This document shows, one piece after another, positions 1 to 14,650 of a stretch of DNA of 64,000 nt. The position numbers were made by a program, and so were the translations under genes. Origin of the DNA: Helopsaltes ochotensis (Eukaryota; Chordata; Aves; Passeriformes; Locustellidae); assembly GCA_013400155.1 (NCBI GenBank), contig VXBM01001220.1:62001-126000 (forward strand). The letters are read 5' to 3'. The notes beneath the pieces are model-generated. The model saw only the letters and a program-made list of their open reading frames with translations, ran no database searches and was not told the DNA's origin. The stretch's first letter is position 1. Each line of letters starts with the position of its first letter.

Positions 1-3000
1 GGGACACAGCTGCAGCTGGTGAAAAACATCAGATTTTCCTGTCAGAGTGCAGATTAATGAAAGTTGAGCCCTGAACTTTTTATGGTGGTTTAATGATAGC
101 TACTACATAAACATGATGGGCCAAAACTAATTAAAGAACAGTGCAGTGTGACTTGTAAAACTACATTACTGAAGTAAAGCCATCTCTGAGGTAAATCACT
201 CGGAGCCTGTGGTGAGCTCAGTCTGCTGGCAAAAGTCATTGCTTTCATTTACACCTCTGAAACCCCATTAACAAAGGCAGATTTTGGCCCATGTGCTACT
301 TTAAATAGAATTCAAGGGCAGTGAGTAAGTCAGACATTTCTATCATTAAAAAGAATCCTGCTGAGGGGACCAGCCAGCTTTGGTTGCTACTCTATAGTGC
401 CAGTGGCTGTCACTGTATCAACTGCTACAGAGAAGATTTTGTTCCTGAAGGACTTAATGCAAGAGCATTTGAAATGGTTTCATTTCATTATGTCTGGAAT
501 TTTATATCATTGAATAAAGATAATAAAGGGAGCAGAGGAGAACTCCATAATATATAGTCTGAGAAGAATAACCAAAGGCAACAAGAACTTTCCCTTTGGC
601 AGTTAGTTTTTTCCCTTTTACTCCATGAAACATGAGAACTTTTATTATATAAAACTGTGCTTTCTTGTGAATTTTTCCTTTAGGTTTGCCAGTGAGACAT
701 GATGATTTAATTCTTTCCAGATATTCAGTTGATTTAATATAATTTCTTTCATGTGGAACAAAAGGAGATAAATGGGCACAGGTCCTAGAATATCTATTCT
801 TTTTCACAAATCCTTAAGGGTATATTTCATGGAATCACAATATATTTTTGGCTTCAATTCTTCAAATAATTACACAGTGTTTGATTATAAGGCTGTTTAT
901 TGAAGATCATATGGTGTTTGTCCTGTGTGCTTACTCTGTTTTTTTCTTTGTTTTAATGGGCCGAGATGTATGCTTGGATTAGAAATACTATTAAACCAGA
1001 CATATTTGAATAAGAAGCCCTCTTGTCCAGGTTCTCTAGACACAGCTGTTACTTTTTCAAACCCAGAAGTTTTATGTACCTCATTCTTATTTCATTTCTC
1101 TTGGATTATTTCCAGAATAGCTAAAAGCATTGATTATGGTTAAAAACTTCATTTTCCTCTAACTAAAACCAGTTTCATAAAAGTCTTCATTTTGCAGTAT
1201 CTTTTATTCACTCTTGTGCCTCTTCCTCTCTGCTGTGTCTTTTACGTGCATGCAGTATATTTCTTTTGTGTGGTACACATATTTAGTTGGAAAAAACCCA
1301 CACTGAAACGAGCATATGTATCACTCAATTGGGAGCTATTGACACAAAGAACAACCTTGCCACTGTGGAATTCTGGCAAGATGAGTCACTGTTGAGAGGC
1401 AATGAACGATCCAAACCAACATTTTATTCCCTAATTAGATTGTCTATTGAAATAAAAATATGCTGTGTTAAGGCTGAGCCAAAAAGCAGTTCTGTGGGTA
1501 CAGGGATTTGGTAAGAGAGATGTTGAGTATTTTCCTCTTAGCTTTCCCTTTCCTTTGAAATGCACTTTCAAAATTAATAACTATTTTTACTGTTCTGTAT
1601 ATGATTGAGGTAGAAAAGTGCTTAGAGAAATTCACAGTTTACCTTTTAGCCCTTTCTTCTCCCTTTTTGAATAGGAACCCATAAGGTCATCCTCCCTATC
1701 TGGGAACAGCTGCTTCACTGACTTCATTGTCCCGAATGAAGGAACAGCTGAATTTTGTTGCTATTGCTGTCATGGCCATTTCAAAACAGTGTTGCTGTTC
1801 TTACTGTCAAATTGTTGACAGAATCCATTTGGGACCAATGTAACCCAATCTATCTGTATAAGAAATTCACTTTTACATTCCTGGAATCCCAGAGGATGTG
1901 TGATCAGATGTTTATCTGCCTTTAAAAAAACAAAAAACAAAAAACCCTTAATTTTTTTTATCTTGAAAGGTAACCTGTTCCTCAGTGAAAAAAAAAAACA
2001 ACCAAGTTGGATTTCTGACATTCTAAAATATGAATTTAAATTTAAATTTGGTCCATATCAATCAACATTAAGGTTATATTTGTTTTCCCATCAGGAGTAA
2101 GATGACTTTACAAAGCCATCTCATTTAGATGGCCAAAGATTTTATATTAAGCAGTGTTTAGGCAGTTCTTAGCATTTCTTTAAACATTTTTTCTATAACA
2201 GTCAAATATTGACTTTTCTCCTTCAACACGGCCAATTTTTCCAGTGTTCCTAGACAAAAATAAGACTTCTCATTGCATGATGTAAAATGGAGGCTAGCAA
2301 GAAGCAAAAACTTGCTTTTGATCTTGTAGTACATCTGAGCCATGATTCAGCACCTGAAAGTATTTACGAGGCCATAGCATTTCTGTAAGACCCAACAGGT
2401 AAACCTGCCTCTGAAAATTGGTAAACTTTGGATCTTACATCAGCCAGTGTCTGATATGTCAGCTGATAAATCTAAACATATAAGCTGGTAAAATATGGAG
2501 AAGCATATAGTTTACAGGATGAAAACTAAGCCTGAGAAGCTGCCAGAGCTGATTTGCCAGCTGACATTGCCTCTTCCTGTGGTTTCCAACTAACAAAATT
2601 GAGGGTTGCGGCACATTACAATATTCCTTTTGGAATTCATTCTAAAAGGCATGAAAAAAAGCTTGAAACAGTGCACAGAATACAGCAATGCATGATCTGA
2701 AGAAAGCTCACAGGTGTTATTCACACATCTGCACAGTTCCTTTGTGTTTGGACTGCACATTAATCAGTGCTTTAGTCATCATTACAAATACTGAACACTT
2801 ACTCTTAGCTGTTGCTGTCATTCCAGTTCCCAAAAGAAGTAACTCTAGACCAGGCTGATGGATTATAAGTCTCAGGCTATAAGCACCTTTGTGGACTGAT
2901 AATTTTCAAGGTTTCCAACTCCCAGTTCTTCTCCCTAAAAGCACATGAGCATCTTGTGTCTCCCTCCCCATTCTTTTACTCTCTTGCAAGAGGATGCCCA

Positions 3001-6000
3001 GTATGGAAGGCCTCTCTCAAGCTACCTTCTTTTCCAAATGTTTTTCCTTCTTCCTCTTTTATCCCCTCATCACAAACTTTTCCTCTTCTCTTCCTAGTCA
3101 ATTTTTCTTGTTTTTCATTTTCTCTCTTCTAGTCTTTGACTTCTTTTTTCTTCTTCCTTGTCAAAGTATGGTTATATTGGTTACATGAAAAATGAAAGAC
3201 AAAGTTGTTCTGTTACTTGCTCAGATAATGGCCACAAGAAGAGCCTTTTCCTATATCTGTAAGTACTGAGTAAAAGCAGCAACAACTAAAGCTCCTGCAC
3301 ATATTTTTGAGATCTCTAAGATTTCTCCCTAAAAAGGCAGTTTTTCTACAATTACAATACTGTGAAAGGGTACCTTTTTAAAAAGTGGAAAAAGGCCTTC
3401 TATAGGGCTAAACTTGATTTACCTTTCTAAGTACCAAATGCCTTCCACAGCTATTTTGACTGTGATCTGTTAATAAATTTCTGATTTGTTCATATCACAT
3501 CTCTTCATCACAGTTTGCATCTGCTCCTGGTTCTACAACTGAAAAAATAACTCCTTGATTTTGTGATGCAGAGGAGGAAGTCTCACCTAATCCTGGTCCA
3601 GGGTTGTTTAAGCTACCTAATTTTATTTCAGCTTTGTTTTCAGCTGTAGAAAGGACAAGGCTTCAGAATATTCAACTCATCTTTAGTCAGGTTAAAAGGC
3701 ATCAGTCTGAGGCTTAGTCTCTTGAAAGAATAGGAATTTTTATTCCCTGCAAGGATGTTAGTTGGAGTCAATAACTCCAGTGATTGCCAGTACATCAGAC
3801 ATTTTGTTGAATTTGAACAGATTCTTAAAATGTTTATGTGTCACTACAGACACACAGAGCAGGACAATTTAGAAATATTAAATGTTTACACTTCAATGTG
3901 AGGCAAATATTCCATATAAAATGTGTATTCTAGCAGATCAAATGAAAAGGTTTCTCTAAAACTTTTCAAATTGTCTACTAATGACAAGATATGCTTGATC
4001 TAAGTTTATTTTCTTTTAAATAAGGGACACGAATTCCTCTGAAAATAGTTTCTGAAATAATGAAAACTTAATGTAAACTGTAGGAGTACTTAGTATATTC
4101 TCCCTGTAAACAATAACAGCTTTCAAAGGAGAGGTGTTCTTTTTATTTTCTTTGTTTTTTTAAAACAAGTTAAATGTTTACATGAGCTTTCAGCAACACA
4201 TATGACTGCTGGGCTGTGCCCAAATTGGTTTGTTTTAAACAGTTTCTGGAGCTCTAGAAATGCTGCCTGACTGCTAGACCAGATCATAATGATCAGTATA
4301 GAAAAAAATTCACACCAACCCTGTTGACAGTCTATTGTTTACCTGTGAGAAGGTAAACAAGAGACAAATGCTTACACACAATCTGAAAACTCTGCGAGTG
4401 TTAATTCAGCCAGTGCAATCAAAAGGGGCAGTTAGAGAGGATCAAAGAGTTTTCATTTCTGCTTTCACAGCTTTCCACTGTTTATTCTCTCAGAAGTCCC
4501 TCTGGCTTAGCAGAGAACTGCCCGAGCTTCGAGATAGTTTTCCAAAGACCTGTACAAGTTCTTGCAAATACTTTTTAAGCTTGACCGCTTGCCCCAGTTG
4601 CATCTTCATCTCCATCTGTCTTGCTCTGGATGATTTTCTCTTTGCATGTTTGTGATGAAATAGATTTCACTGGGCTGTTGAACCCATTTTTGCCTTGATT
4701 CCTGCCACATAATGCAGTACCCCCGTAAGCTGAGCTGCTGATTATTTGCTTCAGCTCCTCAGACACAAGACACCCAGGCTGTCATTCCCTCCCCAAGCCC
4801 AGACGACCCATGTCAGAAGCAGCCCACCAGCAAGAGGAGTTATCCTGCTCCCTGCCTTACAGTACTACCATTGGGAAAAATCCAGTATGGAGCTAGTACT
4901 AAACCAGCAGGAATTAAAACAGCATGAGTGTCAGGAAATAAGCAGAGGATGTTTAAATATGGGGAAAGCAGGCACCACAGAAAGCCTTGAATCCCTGGGA
5001 GCAGCTTTTTCTCCGAGTAAAAAAAGGGGGGACTGTAGTGAAGGGTTTTCTAAAGCAGGAAAATACAGACACAAGCCTTACTAATGCTTTGAGGAAAATT
5101 GGAAGCATGGATAATACTGTAGCTGAAATCATTCTCAGTGTTCCTCAATACCTAATAAGTCTGCTATTTTGATCCCAGACAGAATGCAGATGTAAATAAA
5201 GAAGAATGGAGAAAAAAAGGAAAGCATGGAAATTCTGGCTTGAGAACAGAAAATTCACTATTCTCATTGCTTGTTTATTTGATGGTCAGTCCAATATAAA
5301 CATATTTATATTTGTTTGAGGGGGAATTAATTATTTTAGTTTTCTTCATATAAAAATGAAAAATAAAGCTCATACTGGGTTCATGTGTGATATTTAAAAT
5401 TTAAGGTTAAAGAAGTTGCACTAAAGCAAAATAAACATGTAAATAACCAGCTTCTTAAAAGATCCAAACCACTGGGACATTCAGAGAAAATTTCCATGCA
5501 CAGCTTTCTCTTCCCAATTTGGTCGGTAATTCAGAGGCAGGGAATTTGGGGACCTTGTTCCTAGCAAATTTGTCAAAGACATTTTAAGTGCAATTCACTT
5601 CTATTCTGCTGCTAAGCAGAGTTGAGAAAGCTTGCCATTGGTCTTCTTCATTGGAACCAGTTTCAGTCATTAAAAGAAACAAATCTTAGGATTCACAAAC
5701 CAGTGCGAACCTCTAGTTCTGGTGCTGACAACAGCCTCCTCAGAGAAAAAAAAATCTACACTCCAATTCAATCTGCTTCTGATTCCAACAGGATCTCGAG
5801 CCTAGATCCTATAATACCATGAAGCCTATCCTCACCGCCAGGAGAGAGAATTGGTGATTATTTCAAGTCCTGTAACAAAGTAGAGCATCACAAGGAGATT
5901 ACAGTCCTCAAAATAAGCTTTCTAGCAGTGGGAGCATGATTTCAGACAAATTCAAGGATTTCATTAACTGGTGAAGGGCATATTATGTTCATGGACATCT

Positions 6001-6582
6001 TAGCAACAAGAATATTAAGTAAGAAGCATGCACACTATTTTTTTTTCTTTCCTTTCCTCCAGCTGAAACTATTTTTATTTTTTTTTTCTGAATCCACTAA
6101 TATTTCTTAAAAATGGTGATAGACCATTTTAATGAACAAAAAATTATTGAAAAAATGTAGCTTCACTGAGAGCTGCTGAGCCCATATGTCACTTTCATTG
6201 TCCCAGCCCCTAATTAAGAACAGCTTTTCTTTGTGGAAGATGTGATTCTAGTTTCTTCACAAATTTTCCTACCAAAAAAGACTGGGAGTGGGGAGAGAAA
6301 GCCTCAGAAGAGATTTCCAGATAGACTCTACCTACAAGACAGCCCCTGCATGCGGACACCAGAGGAGATGTGAGAGCTGTGAGCAGTGGGACTGTTCTGC
6401 TGCTTTAGCTGTGTGCAGTCAGGGCAACCCTTTCCCTGGAGAATTCCAGATGGAGCTGAACTACCAGGAAAGGGCAGGACATCAGGACGGACATTAACAC
6501 CATATGAATAAAGATGCATAAGCGAAAAAACACCCTGAAGAAACAAAACTAAATCAAGCTGATGGTTTGGTCAAATGGATGT
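1..6582. other. Intergenic DNA downstream of KERA, no gene seen
   Basis: AT-rich sequence with only short open frames on both strands. None has a recognisable domain, and none encodes the leucine-rich repeats expected if the neighbouring SLRP gene EPYC reached this far. A pyrimidine-rich block near 3.0-3.2 kb is listed separately. I see no RNA gene. Confidence 0.7.
3025..3165. repeat. Pyrimidine-rich low-complexity tract
   Basis: About 140 bases made mostly of T and C in irregular CTT and TTC runs. This is simple low-complexity DNA with no defined repeat unit. The small open frame across it (Phe/Leu/Ser-rich) is a composition artefact. Confidence 0.6.
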
Positions 6583-6825
6583 AGAATCACAGAGTGACTT
6601 AGATTGGAACAGATCTTTAGGATCATCTAGTTCCGAGAGCTCTGTCATTCCACCACACCAGGTTTCTCAGACTCTCATCCACCCTGCCTTGAACACTTCC
6701 AAGCATAGGGCACTTACAGCTTCTCCAGACTGAACAGCCACCACCCTCTCTGTCTTCACAGGAGAGGTGTTCCAGCCTTCTGATCAACTTAGTGACCCTC
6801 CTCTGGATCCATTCCACTGCTACAG
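6583..6825 (-). mobile_element. CR1 LINE fragment, 5'-truncated
   Basis: On the plus strand it begins with an eroded reverse complement of the CR1 3' end (GAATCACAGAG...). It continues through diagnostic CR1 wording: 'ggaacagatctttaggatcatctagttc', a stretch on small collapsed repeats, then 'gtgaccctcctctggatcca'. The element therefore reads on the minus strand. It is diverged, short and carries no intact open frame. Ends are approximate. Confidence 0.8.
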
Positions 6826-9800
6826 AAATCAAGACAAAACCAATTAGAAGAATATACAAGCTGTTGTCAACAGTGCGGGGAGTATAAGAAAAAACTATTT
6901 TGACGAGTATTTTGAATTCAATAAAGTGTAGATTTTCTGGAACTAGCACTGCTAGAGCAAGCACAGGGCCTAGAAACCATATCACTTCTACTAAGGAGTG
7001 AGACAGTAAGTTAGCTAGGGCAGAACATGATGTGAATTATGGATATTGCTTCACACAATTGACCTAAAGTGGTTATTACTATTCCTGAGTAGCACTACAC
7101 AGACAACATAGTGCCCTACAGTGCCTCTCGTCAGGTTTAAATGGGTAAGCAATTCTGGGTAAAAAAAAGCAATTATGGAGGAAACTTTCAGTCAAAAGAA
7201 AGATATATCTTCCTGACTTTAACAATGCTAAAGATTCTCAGCCATGCTTGGCAGAAAAGGGATATTAACATTTTAACAATCAACACAGATATGTAGGTGT
7301 TGCAGTAATCTGATTCCAGGTAGGTAATGAAAATAGCTGCAATTTGAAATCAGCAAATAGTTTTTCTAGGCTAGAAAAGTGAACAGAAACTACCTTTAGC
7401 AAATATTGGAAACCGTTTGGGTGCAGCAAGAAAATCCCTCCAATGATACAGGATGTGTGCTGGAATTAGCAATTACAAACGTGCAAATTAGTTTTCTAGT
7501 TGTCTTCTGAATTTTTACGTCAGTGCTAGTGTTTCTTCCTTCAGGTGTCATACAGGCTACTGTGGTACTGGCATCTACCCATGATTGTTATGAAGATGTT
7601 TTTCCCTCAAAATGTCAAAGAGTAGTGGTAGCACACTGGACTCTTGAGAAAGAAACAGAAAATGCCAGAGAACAGTATGGAGCAGGGAGAATCACACATG
7701 TGGTAAAATTTTCAACTATGCTGGCAGCATCTGAAAAGGGCTTTTCTTCCTGCAGAGGCAGCTGTGTTATAAAAGCCCACAGCCTTTTGATAGATCCAGC
7801 ATTCCAGCCTCCAATCATGCTGGCAGACATGTCAGAAACGTCTGGGTATTTTTCAGTTCTTGAGTCTCTCACTTTGCTTTAATACTTTTCTTTACAGGGC
7901 AACTGTCTGTACCCTGGGCTGAGGTGATATCACATCTGTAGTAACAACCCTAATTTCAAAATTACCCAATATGTAGTATAAATTTCTGCTAAAAACATTA
8001 GATGTTTGTGGTTAGATTAGTGATTGATCATGGCTGCAGTATACTTGTGGTGACCTGTTCTCACCTTCTCATGCTTGTAAATGTCTTTGTTTCTATACAC
8101 AGCATTCCATTCAAAACTGATTGCAATGTATTCTGACAAGTAAGGGAAGCAAATGATTGTTCTGTGATGCCAGCTGCACTTTCAGACAGGACATCTGAGA
8201 GGTGTGCTCCTCCCTTCTTTCACGCAATTTTTTTTGAACCAGGAAATATCAGTGGGAAGTCTTAGAGAAATCTTGGATTAGGAGGAAGGGACATCAGACT
8301 TTCAAGCACAATGATGTTTTTACATTGTATTAATGGCTCTCAATATTAGGAAAAAGACAATGTGTTTTACATATTCCTTTATAGTCTTCTGACACAATGA
8401 ATGAACTGACTGTATAGTGGCTAAAAGCCTACATTGTTTAGTACCACACAGGAATGTAATTTAGGCCTGCTATTGTAGTCTGAAAGGAAATTTCAGCAAA
8501 TTTCCCAGGATGTTTAAGAATATTAAAACTGTTGCAAATGGCCATGCATCTGCAGTAAAGAAGCTTAACCCCCAATCAGTATAGATTTATTTTGTGAAGG
8601 TCACTGCAGAAATATAACTGGTTTTTATTCTCCTTCATAGAACTGGTTCTGGGGGAGCATCAAGAGCGAACAAATTAGCCTAAGTGAGAATACTCAAGAT
8701 TTTCTCTTTATTAAATATTTCCCAGTTGTGGAGTCAGTGCATTGCATCAAAGGTGTAGAATACAGAGCACTTGGCAGCAGCAGCTCTTCAGCCCAATAGA
8801 AGTTTGTCCTAGGATGTGTCACGAATTTTCACTTCATTCAGATTAACTGGAATTTGACAGAAACAAATCTTGAGCATCAACCTGCATGTGTTCTAGAATT
8901 GTTGCACAGGAAAGTACTGACTATTTGAAGGACCAATTTATAAGGATTTCCACATTACACTGCATTGGAAAAATAGCAGTACAGTTGGTGAAAATAACTG
9001 TTAAAAATTATTTCATCAGATCTTGTGCTCCTGATTCCATCACAGAATGCCCCTATCCAGCAAATGGAGTACCTTGATGTTCTAGTATCCCTTTATGCTT
9101 TTACATATCAACCTTTGTCGTATGTAAGCTTAACATCTCTTTGGGGAAGTTTTAGGCTTTTCTTCAATGTGCATATGGTCTGTAAAAGGGTAATATTTTT
9201 TACTGGATCTTCAAGATGTTTTCCTGTCCAATAAAAGAAGTGTGAATAATATTAATGAATGCAAATGTGTCTGTGAATATTCACTTTGGAGTACATGTAT
9301 TTGTTCTTTGTTTAAAGTAGAAATTAATTTCCAAGGACAAGAAAATAATTATTGTTATAATTTAATTAGTAGTATTGTCACATATTTCTTTTTCCAAAAA
9401 TAAATTACTATGCTATTATTGAGTAAAGAACATAGCTAAACATGCATACATATTTGTGTAAAGACTTTTTAAATTTATACTTTTTCATATAGGGTGAACA
9501 GAGAGGTACAGAAAATACTTCTGTTAGAAGGACAGGAGTTTCTCAGCAATCACATAAAAAGAACAGCAAAAATAAATGGTTCAGTGATCTTATTTCTGAA
9601 GAGGTTATTCCTATGCTGGGTTCCTATACTAGGTTGTTTCCACAAATTCTCTGGAGCAGAATAAGTCCTGATTTTCAGATAAAACGGATTGATTGTCAGA
9701 AACTACAGTTTTCAACACTTTTAAAAATCTACTTTTAAGAAAATACCTAATCTGAAAAGCAAAAGTTATACCATGTGCATAGTCTTTAAATGCTTGCTAC

Positions 9801-10500
9801 TGAGGCCAGTCTTAAAATGTTAGCAATAGATGCAAGATATCAATGAGCAACTAATTGCTTCTATGTAGAAATACAAGGAGACTAAACGAATGACTGATGG
9901 ACAGTCTGTTGTGCTGGCTAGCAGAAACAAGAATGTCATACTCTCTCAGTGAATAGTTGACTAATATTCAAGTCATTTACTGAAATTCTATTATAAAATA
10001 GAAAAAAAATCAACTAGATTTGATAAAATCTACCTTCTGATATCTCCCTTGTTAGTGAATTGTTATTGTATTGTGTTCTAATAATCTGGACTTCTCTAAA
10101 ATCCAGTATTATTGTGTGCATATATGTGAGTTAGCAGATAGCTGAATACTGCTCTAAGTTGATTGTATTTGCTTAAATGATACAATTCCTATGCAAGTGC
10201 TTTCTTAGTTCAGTAAATAATTGGGAGGAGATGTATCTCTTGACTCCTTAATTTTCCCTTCATCACCATTGTATTTACTAACCATTCAAATTTTTATGAA
10301 GTACCTAGTCCATGAAATACGTAATCATTACTATTCTTGGTTGTATCTCTCTGCAAATTAAAATTAACCAAATATTCAATGATGACCCCAAAGTTGCAGA
10401 AAGAAATCGTGCTAAAACTAGAAATGGAAAAAAACAGCCAAAAACTGGGACTTTGAGAGAACAAGGTTACATCTCATGTCTCTTGCCACTGGATTTGAGT
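6826..10500. other. Intergenic DNA downstream of KERA, no gene seen
   Basis: AT-rich sequence without recognisable coding exons. A 119-codon open frame at 7523-7882 (+) overlaps an 85-codon frame on the other strand. It has no domain I know and no flanking exon structure, so I treat it as chance. Confidence 0.65.
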
Positions 10501-11145
10501 TGGATCAGTTTATTCCAGTTTTGAAATTCACTGAATGAATCCCTACAATGATATATATTCAGTATACTGCTTTGGATGCTAAGCCTCATGTCCTTTTCAC
10601 CTTAAAAGTATTAGTCTTCAAAGGATGACAGCAACTTACAGGTTATTTGCACGTTAAATGGTTGTTCACCACGAGTCACCATCTGAAATGTCAGTGGCAG
10701 TTCTGATAACTAGTAATCATGCAGCTCATGATTTTATTAGCATGTGCCAAGCTGCACCCAAATTCATTGTGTTAGTTACTATATTACAAAGTAAGGACAC
10801 ATAACACCTCTATAGGACTTATGTTAGCAGGGTAGGCACGGTCACAATTGACAAGAAAGATGGAGTAAGCAAGAATTTTCTTTGGAATATTTGGGATCTT
10901 ACACCAATGATTTTCAATACATTCACATTATAAATTTATAGGAGAAGGTCTTAAGCACGTTTCAGGTCCTTACAAAATCCCTTCCGATGGAACAACCTTT
11001 TCAGTTGTAGAAAAGATACAAGCAAAGGAAAAGATTAAAGGGAAATAAAATTGTTACTTCTTGATTTATGAGTTAGAACAAGTTTCATTCCAGCAAAACC
11101 TGTATCTTGGCACTCTCACAGGACAAGAGTGACACTGCAATATCT
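10501..11145 (-). other. KERA: Probable KERA 3' untranslated region
   Basis: This is the sequence immediately downstream of the keratocan stop codon on the minus strand. Minus-strand AATAAA hexamers occur at 10733-10738 and 10509-10514, which would give 3' UTRs of roughly 0.4 or 0.6 kb. I cannot tell which, if either, is used. The left boundary is a guess from these signals. Confidence 0.4.
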
Positions 11146-11318
11146 TTATATGACAACAGCTTGAAGTAGCCGGAAACAAATCATGATGTCCAGTGGGATT
11201 GGAGGTTGAATTTCATTTCCATCCAGACGAAGGTATCGGAGGCGAGGGATGTTGCCATAATAACCATAGTCTTCCTCTAGGGCAATGGAAACTGGGCATA
11301 TTTGAGTACCATTGACAC
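11146..11318 (-). CDS. KERA: KERA exon 3, C-terminal ear repeat and stop
   Basis: The acceptor CATTTTCAG| precedes GTGTCAATGG at 11318. Reading on from the split Ser gives V-N-G-T-Q-I-C-P, then a Glu/Tyr-rich stretch, then LRYLRLDGNEIQPPIP and the final Cys-containing tail. The stop TAA is at 11148-11146. The sequon at Asn298 and both ear cysteines are in this exon. The 173 coding nt plus 886 from exon 2 make 353 codons including the stop. Confidence 0.95.
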
Positions 11319-14300
11319 CTGAAAATGTAGATCAGCTGTTAGGTTATTTCCATGGGAAAAGTTCATAGAGATAAAATTCACTTAGGACACAAAGTAAACT
11401 TCCACTGATGTTAGCATGGGAGACTGTTGCTTTTGCTAACATTTAAATACTTTGTTGGCTGAAAACAAGCATTTTCATATAATGTGGTCTGTATCAATGA
11501 ATCACAGATTTATTGCGCTGCAATTATGGAAAAAGGCCATTAGCTTTATCCTTGGACAAAGAGGATACTAAGTTGGACAACTACATGGAGAGCATTGAGA
11601 AATAGCTCTTTACGCTCCGAGTGAGCAAGGAAAGATTACTTCTGAAGGGTTTTGAACATCTTGTTTCAATGACAGCACATTAATTTTAGGCTTATAATAT
11701 TCCCTAATGAAGATCTTGAATTCAAAGCAATAGCAATATTGAATCAGAGGTATTTTTTGTATACTGTTTTTAATTTTTAATCTTTATTTTTCTGTTCTCT
11801 CACATTATTAAGTGGAGTTGGTTTTAATTGCAAGAATATAACTTGTGCAATGGAATATTTTTCTTCATAATCTGAAACCTAACAAATCCCCAAAATTCTA
11901 TATACATCATATAGAATTTGTTTCTGTACAGATAAAATTTGACACTATGGCTTCAATCATTACCCATATTCGTAAGTGTTGTGTAGTTTGAGCTTTTTGT
12001 CTTCTCTAGGTTACCTCTGCACTGCCACTTGGCTAAAATGCTTTTTCTATTTTATCTTCAGCTGTTAAATAGTCAGGCAGCTGCTGTCCTATTTCAGCCT
12101 CAAAATGGCCTCTAGAAAACACTGAAATAGTGTTTGTTTATCAAAGATGTCAAATCCTTTTGGCCAAATTATGATTTTTTGGATTGATCTTACTGCTTGA
12201 GGACCTTGGCTGCAGACTAACTGAAAAATAGTGAATGGACAATGTGTATGTGACAGACTTTTTTGAACAAGTTTTTTTACTAAAAAGAAATGGGAAAAAA
12301 ATTTCCCTTTGTATTTAGTAATGATACCATGCACAAATCTTCTGACTACAACCCCCCAACAGAGAAATATTATGAAGTAAAAATAACATAACTTACTTTT
12401 TTTCCCCCCATAACTTACTTTTTTTTTTTTTCCCTCCACTCTATTTTGAAAAACTGCCCAGATGTTTGCAACATTTTGGAAGTGGACTTTATCTTTGTCA
12501 TGGAAACTAGATAAATACATCCAGTTTCCCAAGGCCTGAAGTTTTTGTTATATCCATGATATCAAAATGTGTTTATCTTGAGAAATTTGATTAATGTTGG
12601 CAAAGCTTTTGGTATTCTTGGAAGACAGAAGCTGCAACTTATTTTCATGTGTGAATTTAAAACACAGAAAGCTTAAGAATTTTCATTATGAGAGCAACTA
12701 TTATAAGTTTTAGGTGAATTGACACTATCTAGCAGAAAATATCTCCTATGTTTGGTCAGCACTATTGTTCATAGAGACAAGATGGCTTCAAGTGTCTCCT
12801 AAATCTCTGTCTTCTCTGACCTAGAAACTGCACTGGCTTTCACTGATTTAATTACTGCAGTCTTGAAGTGAGGCAGCAGTTATCTAACCACAGGCCACCT
12901 AGGAAGAAGTTATTTCCTGATGATGTGTGATATGGATTGGTTTGGGTTTTATTTTTCTCTTCCCATAAACAGTAAATCCAACCCAAACTATCAGGGGAGT
13001 AAAAGCCTCTCTATTCTTTTTCTCTCTTTCGGTACTCTTCATGGATGTACTACTGAATTTTGTTTACGTAGGAGAAACAGATCTTTCCTTCTAGAGGTAC
13101 AATTCACCCTGCCTATACTGATCCATGTAGAAGTGTCAGCCTAAGTAAACCCTTTAGACTTCCTTTATGAACTCTAGAGAGGGATGAATACTTCCGTAAG
13201 GGGACCAACAGCTCCTTAAGATGGGATGAATTTCCCTATTCAATTACCACCCATTTTCCATGGAGTAGGAGGTCTGTATGATACCACAAATTAGATTAAA
13301 AAAAAATCTAGGATATTTTATTCAGAGAAGATGAATTCTACTACTAGTCAACAGAATTGTTATGTTCTTTAATATTTAAACATGAAGCCTAGAGCTGCTG
13401 TAATGGAAAACTGCCAAAGAAGTTCTCATTAATGGCTATCTCTGCAGAAGAACTGCAGAAGATCTTGTTAGTTTTCCAGTAAAACTTATAATTTAGAAAC
13501 AAAATTCAGATACATGGCCCAAGGATTTCTCCCTCTCCCTATGTATGGAATATTATCAGTTCACAGTATCTATCTCAGCTTCCTGGTGGTCTTCCAGGGA
13601 AACTTTACTCCCTTTCATTTGGCCTTTGATAGCACTGTAGTAATACCACCTGGTTACCCTTGCTCACTTGTTCCATCATCATTTCATACTTTTTCTTTGC
13701 TTACTTTAACATTCTCTTTTCCACTATTTAACAACTACCCAGAGCCTCACAAGTGTATCTCCTAGGTAAATATGTAGGCATGTGTATTTTTAAATGCCAC
13801 AGAACAAATATGTTGCAAATTGTCAGAGGCATAATTAGTTTTAAGTTGATTTTGCTTCCGAAATTAGAATAGTCTTTTCCTCTGTATTGAGATCCTTAGG
13901 GAAGACATTGCAGGTGAAATTCTTGTTCCACTGAGACAAACGATGAGGATATAATTGGTTTCCTGGGCTTGAGAAGAAGGCCTTATATCTTCATAAATGG
14001 TCTCCAGAGAAATATGGCCATGGACTTATATGAAGAATTGATATTACAAAATAACATACAATAAAATATTTACAAATGTTATTTACATAGAAACACTGAT
14101 GTCTGAACTCTTGCACAACAGTGTAACTATGATTCACCAATAGAAAATAAAGCAGTGATTTGCAGTTGTGAAGGAATACCTGACAATTAATACTATAAAA
14201 AGGGCTTGTACTGCACACATAAAAGTAAACCTTCAGAAGGACTCTTTTGTGAAGAAACCAGATCAAGACTTTACAGGCATTTTTCTTTCAAACCTTTTAC

Positions 14301-14573
14301 ATTGATTATCTTAAAATAGGGACTGGTCTGGGCTTAAGAAGATAAAACCAATCTGCAGAATTAATGTCAGCTCTTATTACTCTGGCCTTGTTTGCAATCC
14401 TAAAGGCCCTTTAAGATATTATCTATTAGAGCAATGTCTCATGAAGATTATGTCATTGTCCCCTCCTTCTTGAAAAATTATGCTATGTGGTAAAATACCC
14501 TTACATAATACCCAATTTTCAGTTAAGATGTCAGGTTGCAGTTGCAGCTATTTTATATTCAGTTACTAAGAAT

Positions 14574-14650
<77 letters not shown>

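Noticed and set aside
1..11145. Search for EPYC exons
   Set aside because: No class III SLRP cysteine cluster or leucine-rich repeat motif appears in any frame on either strand.
12089..12532. 147-codon minus-strand open frame
   Set aside because: It lies inside KERA intron 2, spans a T/C-rich tandem duplication and resembles no protein I know.
14577..14650. Plus-strand splice acceptor (long T tract then AG)
   Set aside because: It fits the acceptor pattern only because of the homopolymer. There is no plus-strand gene here.
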